From Toxorhynchites rutilus septentrionalis (taxonomy: Eukaryota; Arthropoda; Insecta; Diptera; Culicidae), in contig NC_073745.1 in assembly GCF_029784135.1 (NCBI RefSeq), positions 243,005,624 to 243,069,623 on the forward strand: a DNA stretch of 64,000 bases, read 5' to 3'. The notes beneath the pieces are model-generated. The model did not search any database. It saw nothing but the letters and a program-made list of their open reading frames with translations, and was not told the DNA's origin. Below, in pieces: positions 44,666 to 56,399 of the stretch. The translations under genes were made by a program, and so were the position numbers. Position 1 is the stretch's first letter. Each line of letters begins with the position of its first letter.

Positions 44666-45020
44666 TTATCCTTATATCCTTATACCCTCCATTTCTTCCT
44701 TTGTGAGTAATTGGTCCGCTTGCTATAAACAGAAGAATGAAATGTAAATTCACAACTGATGTACGAATAGATTTAAGAATTGAGTGTGTGTGATTATCAA
44801 CATTGTAATAATTTCCTTATACCCCATCCTTTTCCTGAGAAAACGTCACCCTTTTAATCTCGAGTCCACCACGAGTAATCGGTTTCCCACATTACTAACT
44901 ATAGATTTAAGAAAATTGTTCATATATATAGTTTTAAAAATATATTTAAGATTTCGGCTCCTTTAAACTTATGTAACTGAGCCTGTAAAAATAAACGAAT
45001 TTATAAAAAAAAAAAAAAAA
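44666..45020 (+). other. 3' UTR and polyA tail of copy 2
   Basis: Contains CTCGAGTCCACCACGAGTAA and the terminal GAGCCTGTAAAAATAAACGA, with AATAAA at 44990-44995 about 10 bp before the A run (45004-45020). In this family the ORF2 protein recognises the 3' end of its RNA. Confidence 0.75.
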
Positions 45021-45032
45021 AAATTATCTACT
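45021..45032 (+). repeat. target-site duplication of copy 2 (right)
   Basis: AAATTATCTACT, matching 40691-40702. Confidence 0.85.
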
Positions 45033-46567
45033 TCTTCTTCTATTTTTCTTTTAAGTGTTTTCAAACTTTGCAGTTCATTCGCCTCTATGTCTACTAATCT
45101 AAATACAATATGTTGTTATCTATCTCATTTGGAGATTTTTTACAACTCTCAATCTTTGTTCTTTCAGGTATGGGTTTTAATATAACTCATTTATACTGTA
45201 GTATTTCTTCAGGCTATCCATCCATTTTTCAATGTGGTCCAACACAGTATCGTAAAAAAACTCCCATAGGCTTTAAGAAATTCAGTCTCTTATATTTTGT
45301 TTGAATCAACTAGACTATTAAGAACATTTATCGAATAATCAGAAATTACAAAAAAAGGTGGCAAAAGCATTCACAGCGAAGCTTTCAATATCTATTGCTT
45401 AACAATCCATTTAATGTCTATGACAGCTGTGTAAAATTTCTGCGAATACAATGAGTAAAATTCAAATCCAAATTAAAATTCGTTTTCCCCTGGCTTCTTT
45501 TAATTATTTTTATTTGTGCCAAAGCTCAATACTAAACGCCGCAATGAAGTCATCTCTATCCACCAGCTCTGTTCACCATTCTCTGAAAGTTTCTGAAGGT
45601 ATCTGACTTCGTACTTCGGTAAGAGCACTGTTTGACGTCCATTTCTTGATCGATTTCGGATCTATTTGAAGCAAGGCATTGGTAGAACATATTCCAGGTG
45701 CCCTTTTTAGTCTTTTGATATCTAGCTTCTAGAAAAAATTGCGACCTAAGAGCATAAAAAAAATTAGACCTTTCAGAAACTCAAAATGATATATCGCTTT
45801 CCATTGTGATGAAAAGGGCTCAAACTCAAGGGCATCCAAATTTGTGCCGAAGCCCATGAATACAGAAAAACTCATGGCAGAAGAAAAGTTGAATTTCTGT
45901 AGCATTGTGTTATTAAAAATAAAGACGAAGAAATAATTTTTTTTTTGTACTCAAAATACGGTACAAATTGATAAAAAGTTGATGGGTCTGGGCAAAGGGG
46001 CACGGACGGGATCTTGACATAGGACTATGATTGTGTGTAGTGATTGCATTTGAATTGAGTTGTTTCTAAGGAAGACATATATGGGAAGGAAGCATAACTT
46101 TAAGATCGCCACTGCATAAGCTGTTATAATCTGAGCTTGAGTATACCCTTTCGATCTTCTAAATCAGCAGCCAGTTAAATTCATTAATTGCATTTTTTAC
46201 ATAATCAAACAACGTGCTCCATATTATGACATCCTGGACCACAATTACATAAATAGATAGTAGCAAGACCTACACGATAAAAATGTGAATTATGCACGAA
46301 TTGATTGGGCAATATACAATTTAACAACAGACAAATGCCTATAATCGGTAAATGGAGAATAATTCATTATACGCACCAACTCACATTGTAAATAAACGCC
46401 CGAATTTAGGCAAAAATATGGCTCATTCCGTCGGGGAAGAAAGCAAATGGTTAGTGCAATCAAGAGAAAACATACCCATTTTAATCGTCAAATCGTTAAC
46501 TTTTTGTACTATATTCACTGTTCATGTTTTAAGCAAAAAAAAAGCTGGATAAATTTTATTTGTAATG
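45033..46567. other. no gene recognised; contains R4 copy B
   Basis: The motif CTGGGCAAAGGGGCACGGAC at about 45988 recurs at 33340. No credible frame or terminal repeat was seen. Confidence 0.35.
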
Positions 46568-46675
46568 GTATATAACACAACATATGTCGCAATAACGATT
46601 TTGAGTAATATGCGTTTGAAAACTCTTAATAAATCGTTACATTTATCGTAGAGTGACCCCCGTAGAATCACTTCG
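46568..46675 (+). repeat. dispersed repeat R3, copy B
   Basis: Partner of 21920-22030; includes CGCAATAACGATTTT and CGTAGAGTGACCCCC. Confidence 0.55.
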
Positions 46676-48059
46676 CCAAAAAGTTACCGATGGTCAGCAA
46701 CAAAAAAACGACTACAGTTTGCGAGGGACCATGTCAACAAGTCGCTGGAGTTCTGGAAACGCGGTTTTTTTGGTCAGACGAGAATACCTACATCTTCCAG
46801 CATTTTTTTTCTTTTTGCGCCCGTCTGTGTATCTTGGAACTGACTGATGCTTAGTATCAAGGAACGAGATCTTCGAAGATGAAAGATGAAAATCGACTCT
46901 CCTCTCAGTTCGCCATCAACATAAATAGAATTGACGAGCGCTGACAGCGAGGATAACTGATGAACTATTCTAGACAATGATTATTCTAATTGAGTTGACT
47001 AATCAATACAAATCTGCCTCTTCATTCAACTGATTTCAATCCACACTTCTACTTCCTCCTGACATAAATCTCTTTATCCGCGTACACAATCTTGTTTCAT
47101 AACTATATAAAGTGAAACGAAAACTTGATTTCTGAGCTTGAGCTTTGGTAGACTGTACAATTCGTAAATGCTCTCCGTGATTGACCTGAACCAGCGAAAT
47201 TGCACACCGAATGACGCTTGGGAATAGCAAATCATTCTCATTGTGCAAGTTACGGTTATTCGAACTTTATATAGTCAACAACGACCCCGGCCACGTCCTT
47301 ATAGTCAATAGGGGAAGGGAAGGAATGTTAGTATGATATTCCCCGCCCGAAGGCCAGAAGGGTCGCCTCTATAGCGTGGTTCCTTAGCGAATACCATGGG
47401 GATAATTGTTACTGGGGTGAGGTAAGAATCAGGATTCACAGAGGTGAGTGATGTGATTATGTAAATGCGAGCTATCGACCACTCGACGAAGAAAAATCGG
47501 AAATTCGGAGTGTTTCCATTTAGTCCCGCTACTTATGACGCACCCGTAAATAAGTTCTACAATAATTAATAAATAATTGATCTATCGGCCAATATACAAT
47601 CGTCGTGTGTGCGTAGATCGATGCTAGCCAGTACTGATTAAACGGACGGCCGATAGTAGACCGACCGAATAGTTTGAAATGTAATCGGGAAGCCTATCAA
47701 ACTTTTTTATCGGCCGGTACTGAATCGGTGAAGTGTGCGCATATGCATATCACTTCATACTGATTAAGTCGTCCGACCAATCTATCGGCCGACAAAAGTC
47801 TGCAGTCTGCGGGGGCTCTTAGAGTGAGACAGCAACTAAACACCCGACTGACTGTTGAGTCATTTTGACGGAGAAACTGCTGGAAGAAGCCAAAACTCAT
47901 TTCCAATTGAATACGAAGGCGATTTTCTTCATAGTCCGCTGACTACCCTCAGTTGAATATGACTTTGCCGAGCACTGCCAATGGTTACATTCGTTATGTG
48001 AGTTAACATAGAAGCGATTTTAAGTAAGTCAAAGTCAATTCATTTTAGAGAGAAAAATG
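46676..48059. other. no gene recognised; TATCGGCC motifs
   Basis: Between 47575 and 47800 TATCGGCC occurs three times, with further CGGCCGATAG / ACCGACCG variants in both orientations, suggesting an unrecognised inverted-repeat element. The stretch 47280-47420 (GACCCCGGCCACGTCC and onward) has a different, GC-richer character. Neither could be assigned. Confidence 0.35.
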
Positions 48060-48061
48060 TA

Positions 48062-48252
48062 CAGGCAGACCTGTTTTTGTACGGTTCTTTTGTGGGTGAT
48101 TTCTGATTTGTGCGACTTTTTTTGTGCGATTTAATTACGACATCGGGTCTTGAATCACACGAACTAATCGCACAAATAATAAAATCGCACCTAAACAGTC
48201 ACACAAATGAAAAATCATATAAAAAGCAACCGCACAAAAACAGGTTTTCCTG
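48062..48252. mobile_element. TA-flanked MITE with CAGG..ACCTGTTTTTGT ends
   Basis: The left end reads CAGGCAGACCTGTTTTTGTA and the right end, reverse complemented, CAGGAAAACCTGTTTTTGTG. Both are followed by CGGTT. TA lies outside both ends (48060-48061, 48253-48254). The 191-bp interior is non-coding but rich in TGTGCGA / TCGCACA. The size, ends and TA flanks fit a non-autonomous Tc1/mariner-type element. Confidence 0.75.
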
Positions 48253-48254
48253 TA

Positions 48255-50935
48255 TATGTAATGATGGGGTGAAACGGACATCTTATTCTATTCTCAAAGG
48301 ATGTCGTCTTCTAGACCAGAAAAAAAATCGCCAAATGTGGAAATCACAAGATTTTTGAGATATGGAATAAACGTGTCCAATGGTAAGAAAAATACACGAT
48401 ATAATTTCTAGGTGAATTAATCAATTTGAAACACACATTTGAAATCAATTCATATGAAGAACATTATTTTTTTCGCGAGCGATGAACGTCTACCGTTCGT
48501 TTATCTGTGTTTCCCGCACTACAAAAAATGTACAACTACCCGGTCTATTTCTATTTCAGTAAAGAACATTGGAAAACTTTTTTTTTTGTTGTACAACAAA
48601 ATTCGGGAAACGGTGAATTGAGCAGCAAAACATGCAATTTCCACATATACAAACCAAGTTCGCCTTGACTTGGCCTTATTTGTGTTTTGATTCAAGTTAT
48701 ATTTCATTTCATCTATAATTTTAGAAAATACAGAGAATTAGGTTTTTTTAAATGTTAAATTGATTTAAAAAAAAAAGTTTAAAAAAATTATGGTAAGTTT
48801 AAACAAATCTGTACAATTAAGTATTTGAGAGTGAATGCAGATTCGATGTATCGTTTCCGAGAGCAATCGCCAAATTTCTCCGCCTAGGGCAAGATGGTTC
48901 CAGATCGCCGAAATGATACGCAGTGAATCGTATTGTGTTGCTTCCTTATCCATGAAACATCCATGGCAGTTGCTCCGCTGCTATTGTACACAGGGTAGCC
49001 TCCTCTAGCCTAATGGAGCCCATCCCACGGTCGGATGTTTGCTTTCTTCGTATATTTCATCATGGGAAGTGTACGCCTGCGACGCGGAAGGTTGTTGACG
49101 ATCGAACGGAAAGAAAGGCAAATATAAATTCTATCAGATATTAATGTATCCTGTTACGCATCATAAAGCCGAGTCGTTTATTGAGATTGTGATATTGAGG
49201 ACATGGTATGATTTTGTGACGGTAAACAGAGCTTAGAGGTTGTCGAAAATTCAGCGTATCATCGTTTGGCAAAAATTGAAAACGGGTATTAGTATTTCTA
49301 TGTCAAACATTCCTTTTTCTCTTCGTTCTTGGGATATTGAATCCGAGAATTTCAGAAAGTTAGTAAAATAAGATAAATATTTGGTAAAACAAAGTGAAAC
49401 TTATACAGAACTTCATCCAATAAATTCATGCTGTGAATAAAAAAGCCAATGACAACAATTGTTTCGTTGTTGAATTTCCTCATAACGACAAACTATTCGA
49501 ATTCATGCCCGGAAACAGGCAGAACAAATTGATAAACGAAAACAAATAAAACTCCCTAGAACAAATGTTTATTTTGGCAGAAATTCTATTATTCGCGCAG
49601 AGTTTCCGATTCACTGAAGTTTAAATTTATTTCGCGGGTAGCAGTAAAAACAGGCACAATAACAACGAACGAAAGTCGTATAGCTTACCAATTCGAGGAG
49701 AGTATAATCGCAAGACGTTTGACTGTCTGTTTAATTTTGTTTACTATTCAAATACATATGCCTAGAAATTTGTTCGTCTAGTTTTGGAATACCACGCGCT
49801 CCCATCTCATCAACCGAATCTTCTGTCATTTCTCAAATTCACTTTACCATTTCTCTATGGAGCACAAAACAACTTGAAAGCTGTGCGCGAAAAGGCGAAA
49901 AGAGCAGGAAACCAACATACCGGAATGATGACGATGATTATCATCATCCGTTCCCTGCCCACTACTTGCATGTATGTATAATACGATTACACCTCATATG
50001 TCGCTGTTGCACCTGGTATAGATCCTTTGTCGGCACACGAGGACGTTGAGATGAACCTGCTCAATAAAGATAAAAATGGAACAGTGTGTAAACATAATTC
50101 CGGTAGAGATAGAGGAGCATGATGTTTACAGCCGCCGACGGCGGCAAAGACGGCGCTAAAAGGATGCAGACGATGGTCCTCGTCTTATTATTCCCGCATA
50201 ATGAATGAATCAAATAAAAATACGATCAAAGCCATCTCTTGGGGATGTGTGGTAATGAAGCATAATCCTAATTATTAGATTTGTGGGAATTTCGCTGTCG
50301 AAAAATGCCAACGAACGCTGGTGAGCTCAACACATTAGAATACCAGCCAAAGTTCAAAGGGTACGAATGTTGAATTATGGCGACAAACATACCGTGCGGA
50401 ATCCCACAATCTCTCGCATATCATTTTCCTCCGCTTTCAAGACCACTCCAATTTGTCTCCATCAGTGGAGAGTAGGATGAAAATGGATTTACGAACTGGA
50501 TTTATAGCCTTCTTTTCTCGGAAAAAAGAGGCCACCAAAATGGAAATTCGTCAATAACATGGGGTGAATTTTGCGGTGTTGAGAAACTCACGAAAGCACC
50601 CTCGATATATCGAATCACAACATATATCACCATTATGCACAATAAACTTTTTGAACTGAGCCATAAGTAGGTTGTAAATAAGTATGGAGATGGCCCAATC
50701 CGTGGGTCGATGGTAGCTTACATCGGGTGATGGAATCGATTTATTTGGATATGACGCAAATACAATAGCTCGATGTGAATCCGATAACAGAGAATGGAGT
50801 GGATGGTGTGTGAATATTATTGAAACAATCATAAAAATTCTTTTTCATTTCCTGATTTCTAGGGCTAAAACTCTAACAGATTTTTTAAAACATTATACAT
50901 AAAGCGGTAGCCACCCAGAATTGCTATTTGCATTA
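48255..50935. other. no gene recognised
   Basis: The frames present are short and opposed on the two strands. The part 49980-50560 is less AT-rich (for example GCCGCCGACGGCGGCAAAGA near 50132) and may be unique sequence. No RNA gene was recognised. Confidence 0.35.
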
Positions 50936-51570
50936 CCGTTCCGAATCATATTTCGGACGCTTAAGGCATATGATGCAGAAAACAGGTCTAAACTTTATGC
51001 ACAGGTATTATTTGGTTGATATTTTTAATAAATTACTTCAATATGCCTTAAAGCATTCTACTTTGGTACCTATTTGATTGAAAACATAAAAAAAATCATC
51101 GAATAAAATGCTTTTCAAATGAAGCGAATAAAAATCAAACTTCGGACACTAAATCAAATTTCGGACAGATTGAATTCAAATTTCGGACACTTTATATTGT
51201 TATTCTTCTAACGAAAATTACATTACACTTGATTATATTTTATAGTCAACTGCGAAACACTTACCAAGCAATCACAGAAACCTGTTAACGATGATGAGAA
51301 CTGATGAAACACGGGAGAAATTTAAATATTGATGAACGGGAAAATTCTACATGCTCGCGCTAAGCAAACGTCAAACACAAACGATAATGAGTAGTGCTGT
51401 TGGATTGTTTCCTACTATGTAATAATTCAAATTCTCAAATGAAGTGATACTGAAACCAAGGGGTTACTCTAAAGAAGCAATTGTGATATTAATTTTTATA
51501 GTTATATCATCAGTGCATTAAGCATTTCAAGATATTAGAAAAAAGTGTCCGAAATATGATTCAGGACGGT
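50936..51570. mobile_element. TA-flanked MITE with CCGTYCYGAATCATATTTCG ends
   Basis: The left end reads CCGTTCCGAATCATATTTCG and the right end, reverse complemented, CCGTCCTGAATCATATTTCG; both continue GAC. TA lies outside both (50934-50935 and 51571-51572). Further TTCGGAC motifs occur inside (51130-51190). Length is 635 bp, with no coding capacity. Confidence 0.8.
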
Positions 51571-51599
51571 ATAACATGACCAAAACAAGTATCCAAAAC

Positions 51600-51880
51600 C
51601 ATTAAAAAAAACTTTTTTAAGAAAATTGATTTTTTGGCACTTGGTCGTTTTTTCTTCTAATAAATCGTTTTCCGACGAAAAAAAAAAATCAAGATACTCC
51701 CCCTTGGGTGATTTTGTATGATTTTGGGTGATTTTGGGTGATTTTTCGGTTCTCAAAAAACTAAAACTTTGACGGCTGTACGACACTATAAAATGAAGTC
51801 CGATTGAGCTGATTTCTCGCATAGGGTTGTTTTTCGTGGGAATCGACATTTTTAATCAAGTCTATAATACCACCTTGAAT
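51600..51880 (-). repeat. foldback family arm (M5)
   Basis: Similar to the right arm at 32615-32963: AAGTCCGATTGAGCTGAT, GCATAGGGT and CAAAAAACT..AACTTTGAC.G. Includes a short tandem GATTTTGGGT array near 51715-51745. It abuts the MITE at 50936-51570. Confidence 0.6.
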
Positions 51881-52068
51881 ATATTTTGTTGTAATACAAA
51901 CAGTACATGTAACGTTTCGTTAAATTAATTTCGTTTAATTTCGTTCAAAAGAGTCGTTTTTATATTTATTGGGCCTAGATATGAATATTTCAGCTGTCCA
52001 GTTTCTATAAGACCATTCCAAAATTCATAAGTATTATCAATGATAAATTTAGAATAATCGGCAGATTT

Positions 52069-52342
52069 ACATGTCAAAATTATTACCTCTGCCATTTCGG
52101 TTAATAACCTGGAAAATTCGTGTTGGAATATTATTCACCAAATTCTACAGAACGGATTTATCGATATTTTCCCATTTTTCCGAAATTGCGACTTTGAGCT
52201 TTTCAATCGTGGTGTACCGCTTTCCCTCAGTGTGGATTCTGTGTACAAGGATCCCCCACAGATTTTCAACAGGATTCATCTTTGAAGAGCGAGCCGGCCA
52301 GTCCAATAAGTTTTTGAACCTTAACCTATTGCTTAGTTTCAT
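52069..52342 (-). pseudogene. Tc1-type transposase C-terminal fragment
   Basis: Reads NLLDWPARSSKMNPVENLWG, then HRIHTEGKRYTTIEKLKVAI, matching the DWPA.S.DLNPIENLWG block with the third catalytic residue (Glu) of DD34E Tc1 transposases. After one in-frame stop at about 52142 (CAG to TAG type) it continues NLVNNIPTRIFQVINRNG and ends FDM at about 52069, the usual C-terminus. The first two catalytic aspartates and the DNA-binding domain are missing. Dead fragment. Confidence 0.8.
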
Positions 52343-52494
52343 TGCTGGCTGGAAATGTTATATCTAAGATATCGACGATATCTTCGCAAAACGGTAGGAG
52401 AGAGGATCTCCCAGGAAACATTTAAATTCAAAGATTGTTTTTGTTTTGCATAAGCGATTTTGAAGTATTCGTACCTGTTCTAACTACACTCGAC

Positions 52495-53155
52495 AAAAAA
52501 ATTAGAGGAACATAGCGCGAAGTCGGTAATTTTAAGTGATTTTTGGCATGCTGTATCTTCGTGAAAGATCAACGCATATCGATGGGAGGCACATCATTTT
52601 GAAGCTACAACTTTCAGGAATTAGAATATTTCTCGTACATATTTTTATCTTGGTAAATGTTGGTGTAGTGGGCAACAATAACGGGAAGAAATTTAAAATC
52701 GGTTTTTCTTTGTTTTTTCAAGAATATTCTGGACTAATTGAATTTTTTGCCAACCAACTCAACAGCAAATCCAATTAATCTTATCAATCAGCTTTTATTT
52801 GGTTCCAAGAACGTTCCTGTAGGACCTTCCCACGCAGAGATATTTCAGTTTGAATGAAAAATTACCCCTTCGTCTTTGATGATGAATAATTCAATAAAAA
52901 ACCATCGCACCGCAAATCGAAAGGCAGTTTCAAAAACTCCAGTAAATACTGCACAAGGATAATTTGTTACTTTGATGGAAAAAAAATATTTAAATTTTTT
53001 GCATTGATTTCAAAAAAGTTCCAAAAACAGGATTTTTATAGTGTTTTACAAAATCCACTCTAGTTCTGCAAATATCGCAGTTAGCTCTAATGTTTGCAGG
53101 CAAATTTTTAGCCTAGTGTATTCCCTGAACATCCGTGAACGTTTCATATTGATAG
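52495..53155 (+). repeat. dispersed repeat R1, copy B, with Tc1-like beginning
   Basis: The part 52810-53155 matches 1-345. The start near 52490 reads ACACTCGACAAAAAAATTAG then AGGAACA, which resembles Tc1-type termini. No transposase frame lies in it. Relation to the Tc1 fragment just to the left is possible but unproven. Confidence 0.55.
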
Positions 53156-53505
53156 GTAGGCTTGCACACACACATATGAAAATCATGCAGTATATGGTAA
53201 TTACTAACACATCACCCAAGAATATAAATTGAAGCGTTGTTTGTTTACAATGACACAAAATAGCAAAATCGTACCCTGGTCTTATAGAAGTTGGACAGAG
53301 TTTACGTTCCGAAGCTACACGCCTTTCAAATAAGTGTCTTGCCAACTTCAATATAATGATAACAGTACGACATACGTCACATATTATAAATTCATAGAGT
53401 CATGCTTGTACCAGTAATATATTTTCACTAGAATACTGTTTTAATGAATGCTTTTGGCTACATCCCTATAAAACATCATTCAGTTAGAATACTACTTTCA
53501 TGTAT
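53156..53505. other. no gene recognised
   Basis: A 101-codon minus-strand frame (53046-53351) overlaps repeat R1 and has no signature. Confidence 0.35.
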
Positions 53506-53846
53506 TTGCAATTTCCCCCAGGCAGCTTGGTGTTGATGTCTCTGTTAGGGACCCGCCACATGTGTCGTCGATTTCGACCAATCAGAAGTGGGTATTTCCT
53601 TTAGGATACGGGTTGAGATTTTTCAATTGTTCGATAGTTAGTTTCATGACATGTATTATTTTCTTCAATATAAAAAAATTGTTATGGAGTGCCGAAATCG
53701 ATTGACGCAAAAATTTCATCAATCCATCATGAAATGACTGAGCAATAAGCGTTCGAAATTGGACAATTTTCACGATGTGTTTGATTTTAGATTTTCAATT
53801 TATACCCCAATATGTTCCCGAAAGACGTAATCCTACGTCAAAATGT
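53506..53846 (+). repeat. family X subtype b, 3' part (X7)
   Basis: Matches 55980-56272 and 57340-57594. Landmarks are CAATCAGAAGTGGGTATTTC, GTTATGGAGTGCCGAAAT, and the end motif GACGTAATCCTACGTC at 53824-53839. The other end of this copy is not found. Confidence 0.65.
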
Positions 53847-54343
53847 CGCCATTTCGTCAAAAATCAATATTTTGAAAAAAAACCTACGTACGTTACGTAC
53901 GATACGATAACAGGAAACAGGCAACAGATAACATGAAATATATCCAAGATTACGTAGAAAAATCATTGGTTGAAATCGGTCCACTAGAATAACTTGTGGA
54001 ACTCCCACCAGTTTTGACAAAGTTTTGGCTGCAAGGGTTCAACAAATCGGTTGCGGCTATTCAGGGGACAGTCCAATTGACACCATTTCTTTGTTTGTTA
54101 AATAATATATACCTTATATAACTGTGGTATCAGATTAATTATAGTAAACTTATAGTGAAAAATCGCGAAAATCATATATATTATTTTGACCTTCTTAACA
54201 TTTTAACGTGTTATTTTATTTTTTTGTTTGTTTTTTTGAGAACATATTGACGATTTTTGGTTAGTTAACATGGACGATATAAGTGTTTTTTCTTCAAACC
54301 TTACCGAGTATTTGGAAAATCTCATTAAAATTAAAAAGTCACA
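53847..54343. other. no gene recognised
   Basis: Contains a short ACGTACGTTACGTACG-like palindromic stretch at 53884-53905. Otherwise AT-rich and featureless. Confidence 0.35.
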
Positions 54344-56272
54344 GGAGGGTTCTGTCCGAGACACAACCGCATAGTTTACGTAGAATTCCGTTAGACTATC
54401 TGTTGTTTTGGATATGTTTTTGTATTGTTAAACTCTTCGATAATGATTTGGTGGTCCGGAAAAGGGCCGTTTTGTCTGGTTATAAGATATTGTTTGTTCA
54501 CTCGACTCGATTGATGATCAGTCATTGGATGGTGCGTATCACGATAGAAGATGCCAAAATGGAATGAGATATGATGAAAGCCGCCCTTTGTGGCCCTGAA
54601 CGAGATACCTCCTGTGTTATATATGGATGGAATAAAGAAAATAAAACCAACAATGTAATATAAGATAATTACAATTATCGAACACAACTATCAATTTTTC
54701 TCACCAGAAAAAAAGTGTTATTTTATTATACAGAAAATATATTTGAAATATAAAAGGTAATTTCATTTATAATTTTTACTTTCTGAGTGTTTATTCAACC
54801 CATTTTCATTTTCGCTTAAAACACAATGGAACACGGAACTCCTTCATTTTTCCAATATTTCTCGTCGCATGAACTTGCATGAAAAATCGTTTCATATTTT
54901 AAGTCATTTTAACACAATCGCTACCATATACAAGTTTTATTCAGTTCATTGGAAATCATTCTTCAATCAATCCATCGAAAGTTATTAAAGTTATTGGAAC
55001 GAAAATAAAAAAAAAACACTCGTTCATCGCTCCTTATTCGCTAGCATGTATGCAATCAGCACTGCCCACGCTAGTCACAATGAGTGATCAGAATCGAAAT
55101 ATAATAAAATCTAAAATCATTGTCTCACACTCACATAACACTCACGCAACGGTATGACAAAATCGTCATCAGTGGTCACTGACCACTGTCCGAGAACAAT
55201 TCCCCAAAAATGCTGTGCCGAAAAACAATACGCACAAGAAACTATAAATTACGCATGTAATCCACACACAGTCTCTCTTTCGCCAATAAATCATCATACG
55301 ATACACAAGTCTTTTTTTATTCGGTGTGATCTCACAAAGTATTTTTCTATTCGCTTCGTCGTTTCAGTCGGCTGTTAAGTTCTCGCGTTTCATCCAGTGA
55401 CAGAAAGATCCGTTTCCGCTGAAGTGACGCGCGTACAATTGTACATTTCGGTGCGTTTCTGGTGCTGCATATTGCAGCGAAGAAAGTCCTTCGAAACCGG
55501 ACTACAGTGTTTGCTTTAATTTCATACAATGAGCACTATTCATTTGTGCGCGTCGTTTGTGAAACTATCGACCACGAGGGTATTTATATGCTGATTTCTC
55601 CCAGGTACCTTGAATTTGAAATCTCTGTTAGGGAATACATGTCGGTGGAAACAAAGGCTCCCCCTGCTTTCATGTGTTTGCAATCCGATTTCCCCCGGGC
55701 AGCTTGGTTTTGACGTCTCTGTTAGGGAACATACTTCGGTGGGAACAAAAGTTCCCTTTACTTTAATGTATTTGCAATGCCGATTTCTCCGTATCTTCAA
55801 TTTCGACCAATCAGAACGAAGTATTTCCGTTAGGAAATTTTCGATTGTTTGATAGTTACTTTCATATGATATATTATTTTATCCATTGTGATGAATTGTT
55901 ATGGATTGCTCAGATCGATTGATGCACATATCTCGTAAATCCATCAGGAAATAGCTGACCAATAATTGTAAATACATGAGCCGTCGCATGTGTCGTCAAT
56001 TTCTACCAATCAGAAGTGGGTATTTCCTTTAGGATAGGGGTTGAGATTTTTCGATTGTTCGATAGTTAGATTCATGACATATATTATTTTATTCAATGTA
56101 AAAAAAACTGTTATGGAGTGCCGAAATTGATTGACGCAAAAATCTCATCAATCCATCATGAAATGACTAAGTAATAAGCGTTTGAAATTGGACATTTTTC
56201 ACGATATGTTCGATTTTCGTTTTCAATTTGTACCCCCATATGTTCCCGGATGACGTAATCCTACGTCAAAAA
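54344..56272 (+). mobile_element. family X subtype b, copy X5
   Basis: Begins GGAGGGTTCTGTCCGAGACA and continues CAACCGCATAGTTTACGTAG. Ends with GACGTAATCCTACGTC (56252-56267) then AAAAA. The segment 55590-55860 has internal duplications of a CCTTG..TTGAAATCTCTGTTAGGGA block (near 55605, 55700 and again in X6 at 57075), so the copy is itself repetitive. No transposase frame. The same plan of a GACACNACCGCAT end and a GACGTA..TACGTC end is seen in X1, X4 and X6. Confidence 0.65.
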
Positions 56273-56399
56273 GAAAATTTATCAACTTTGCAAAATCGAA
56301 GATCCAAAATGAGTTCCTGTGTAAATAAATTAACTTTTTAGGTGAAATCCTAATCTCTGAAGATGTCACACAAGACTTAGATAAACATTACTTATAAAC

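Larger units (their letters stand above)
40703..45020 (+). mobile_element. I-clade non-LTR retrotransposon, copy 2, 5'-truncated with intact ORF2
   Basis: Homology to copy 1 begins at about 40704, matching position 36656 of copy 1 inside ORF1, and runs to a tail of about 17 A at 45004-45020. The 12-bp target duplications fix both ends. The 5' UTR and most of ORF1 are absent, the usual result of incomplete reverse transcription. ORF2 is uninterrupted and very similar to copy 1, so this is a recent insertion of the same subfamily. It lacks its own promoter; the ORF2 frame is intact but expression would depend on neighbouring transcription. Confidence 0.9.

Noticed and set aside
34910..45020. 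LTR retrotransposon or tandem gene duplication
   Set aside because: No long terminal repeats, integrase or protease; endonuclease-RT-RNase H order, A tails and separate target duplications show two non-LTR insertions.
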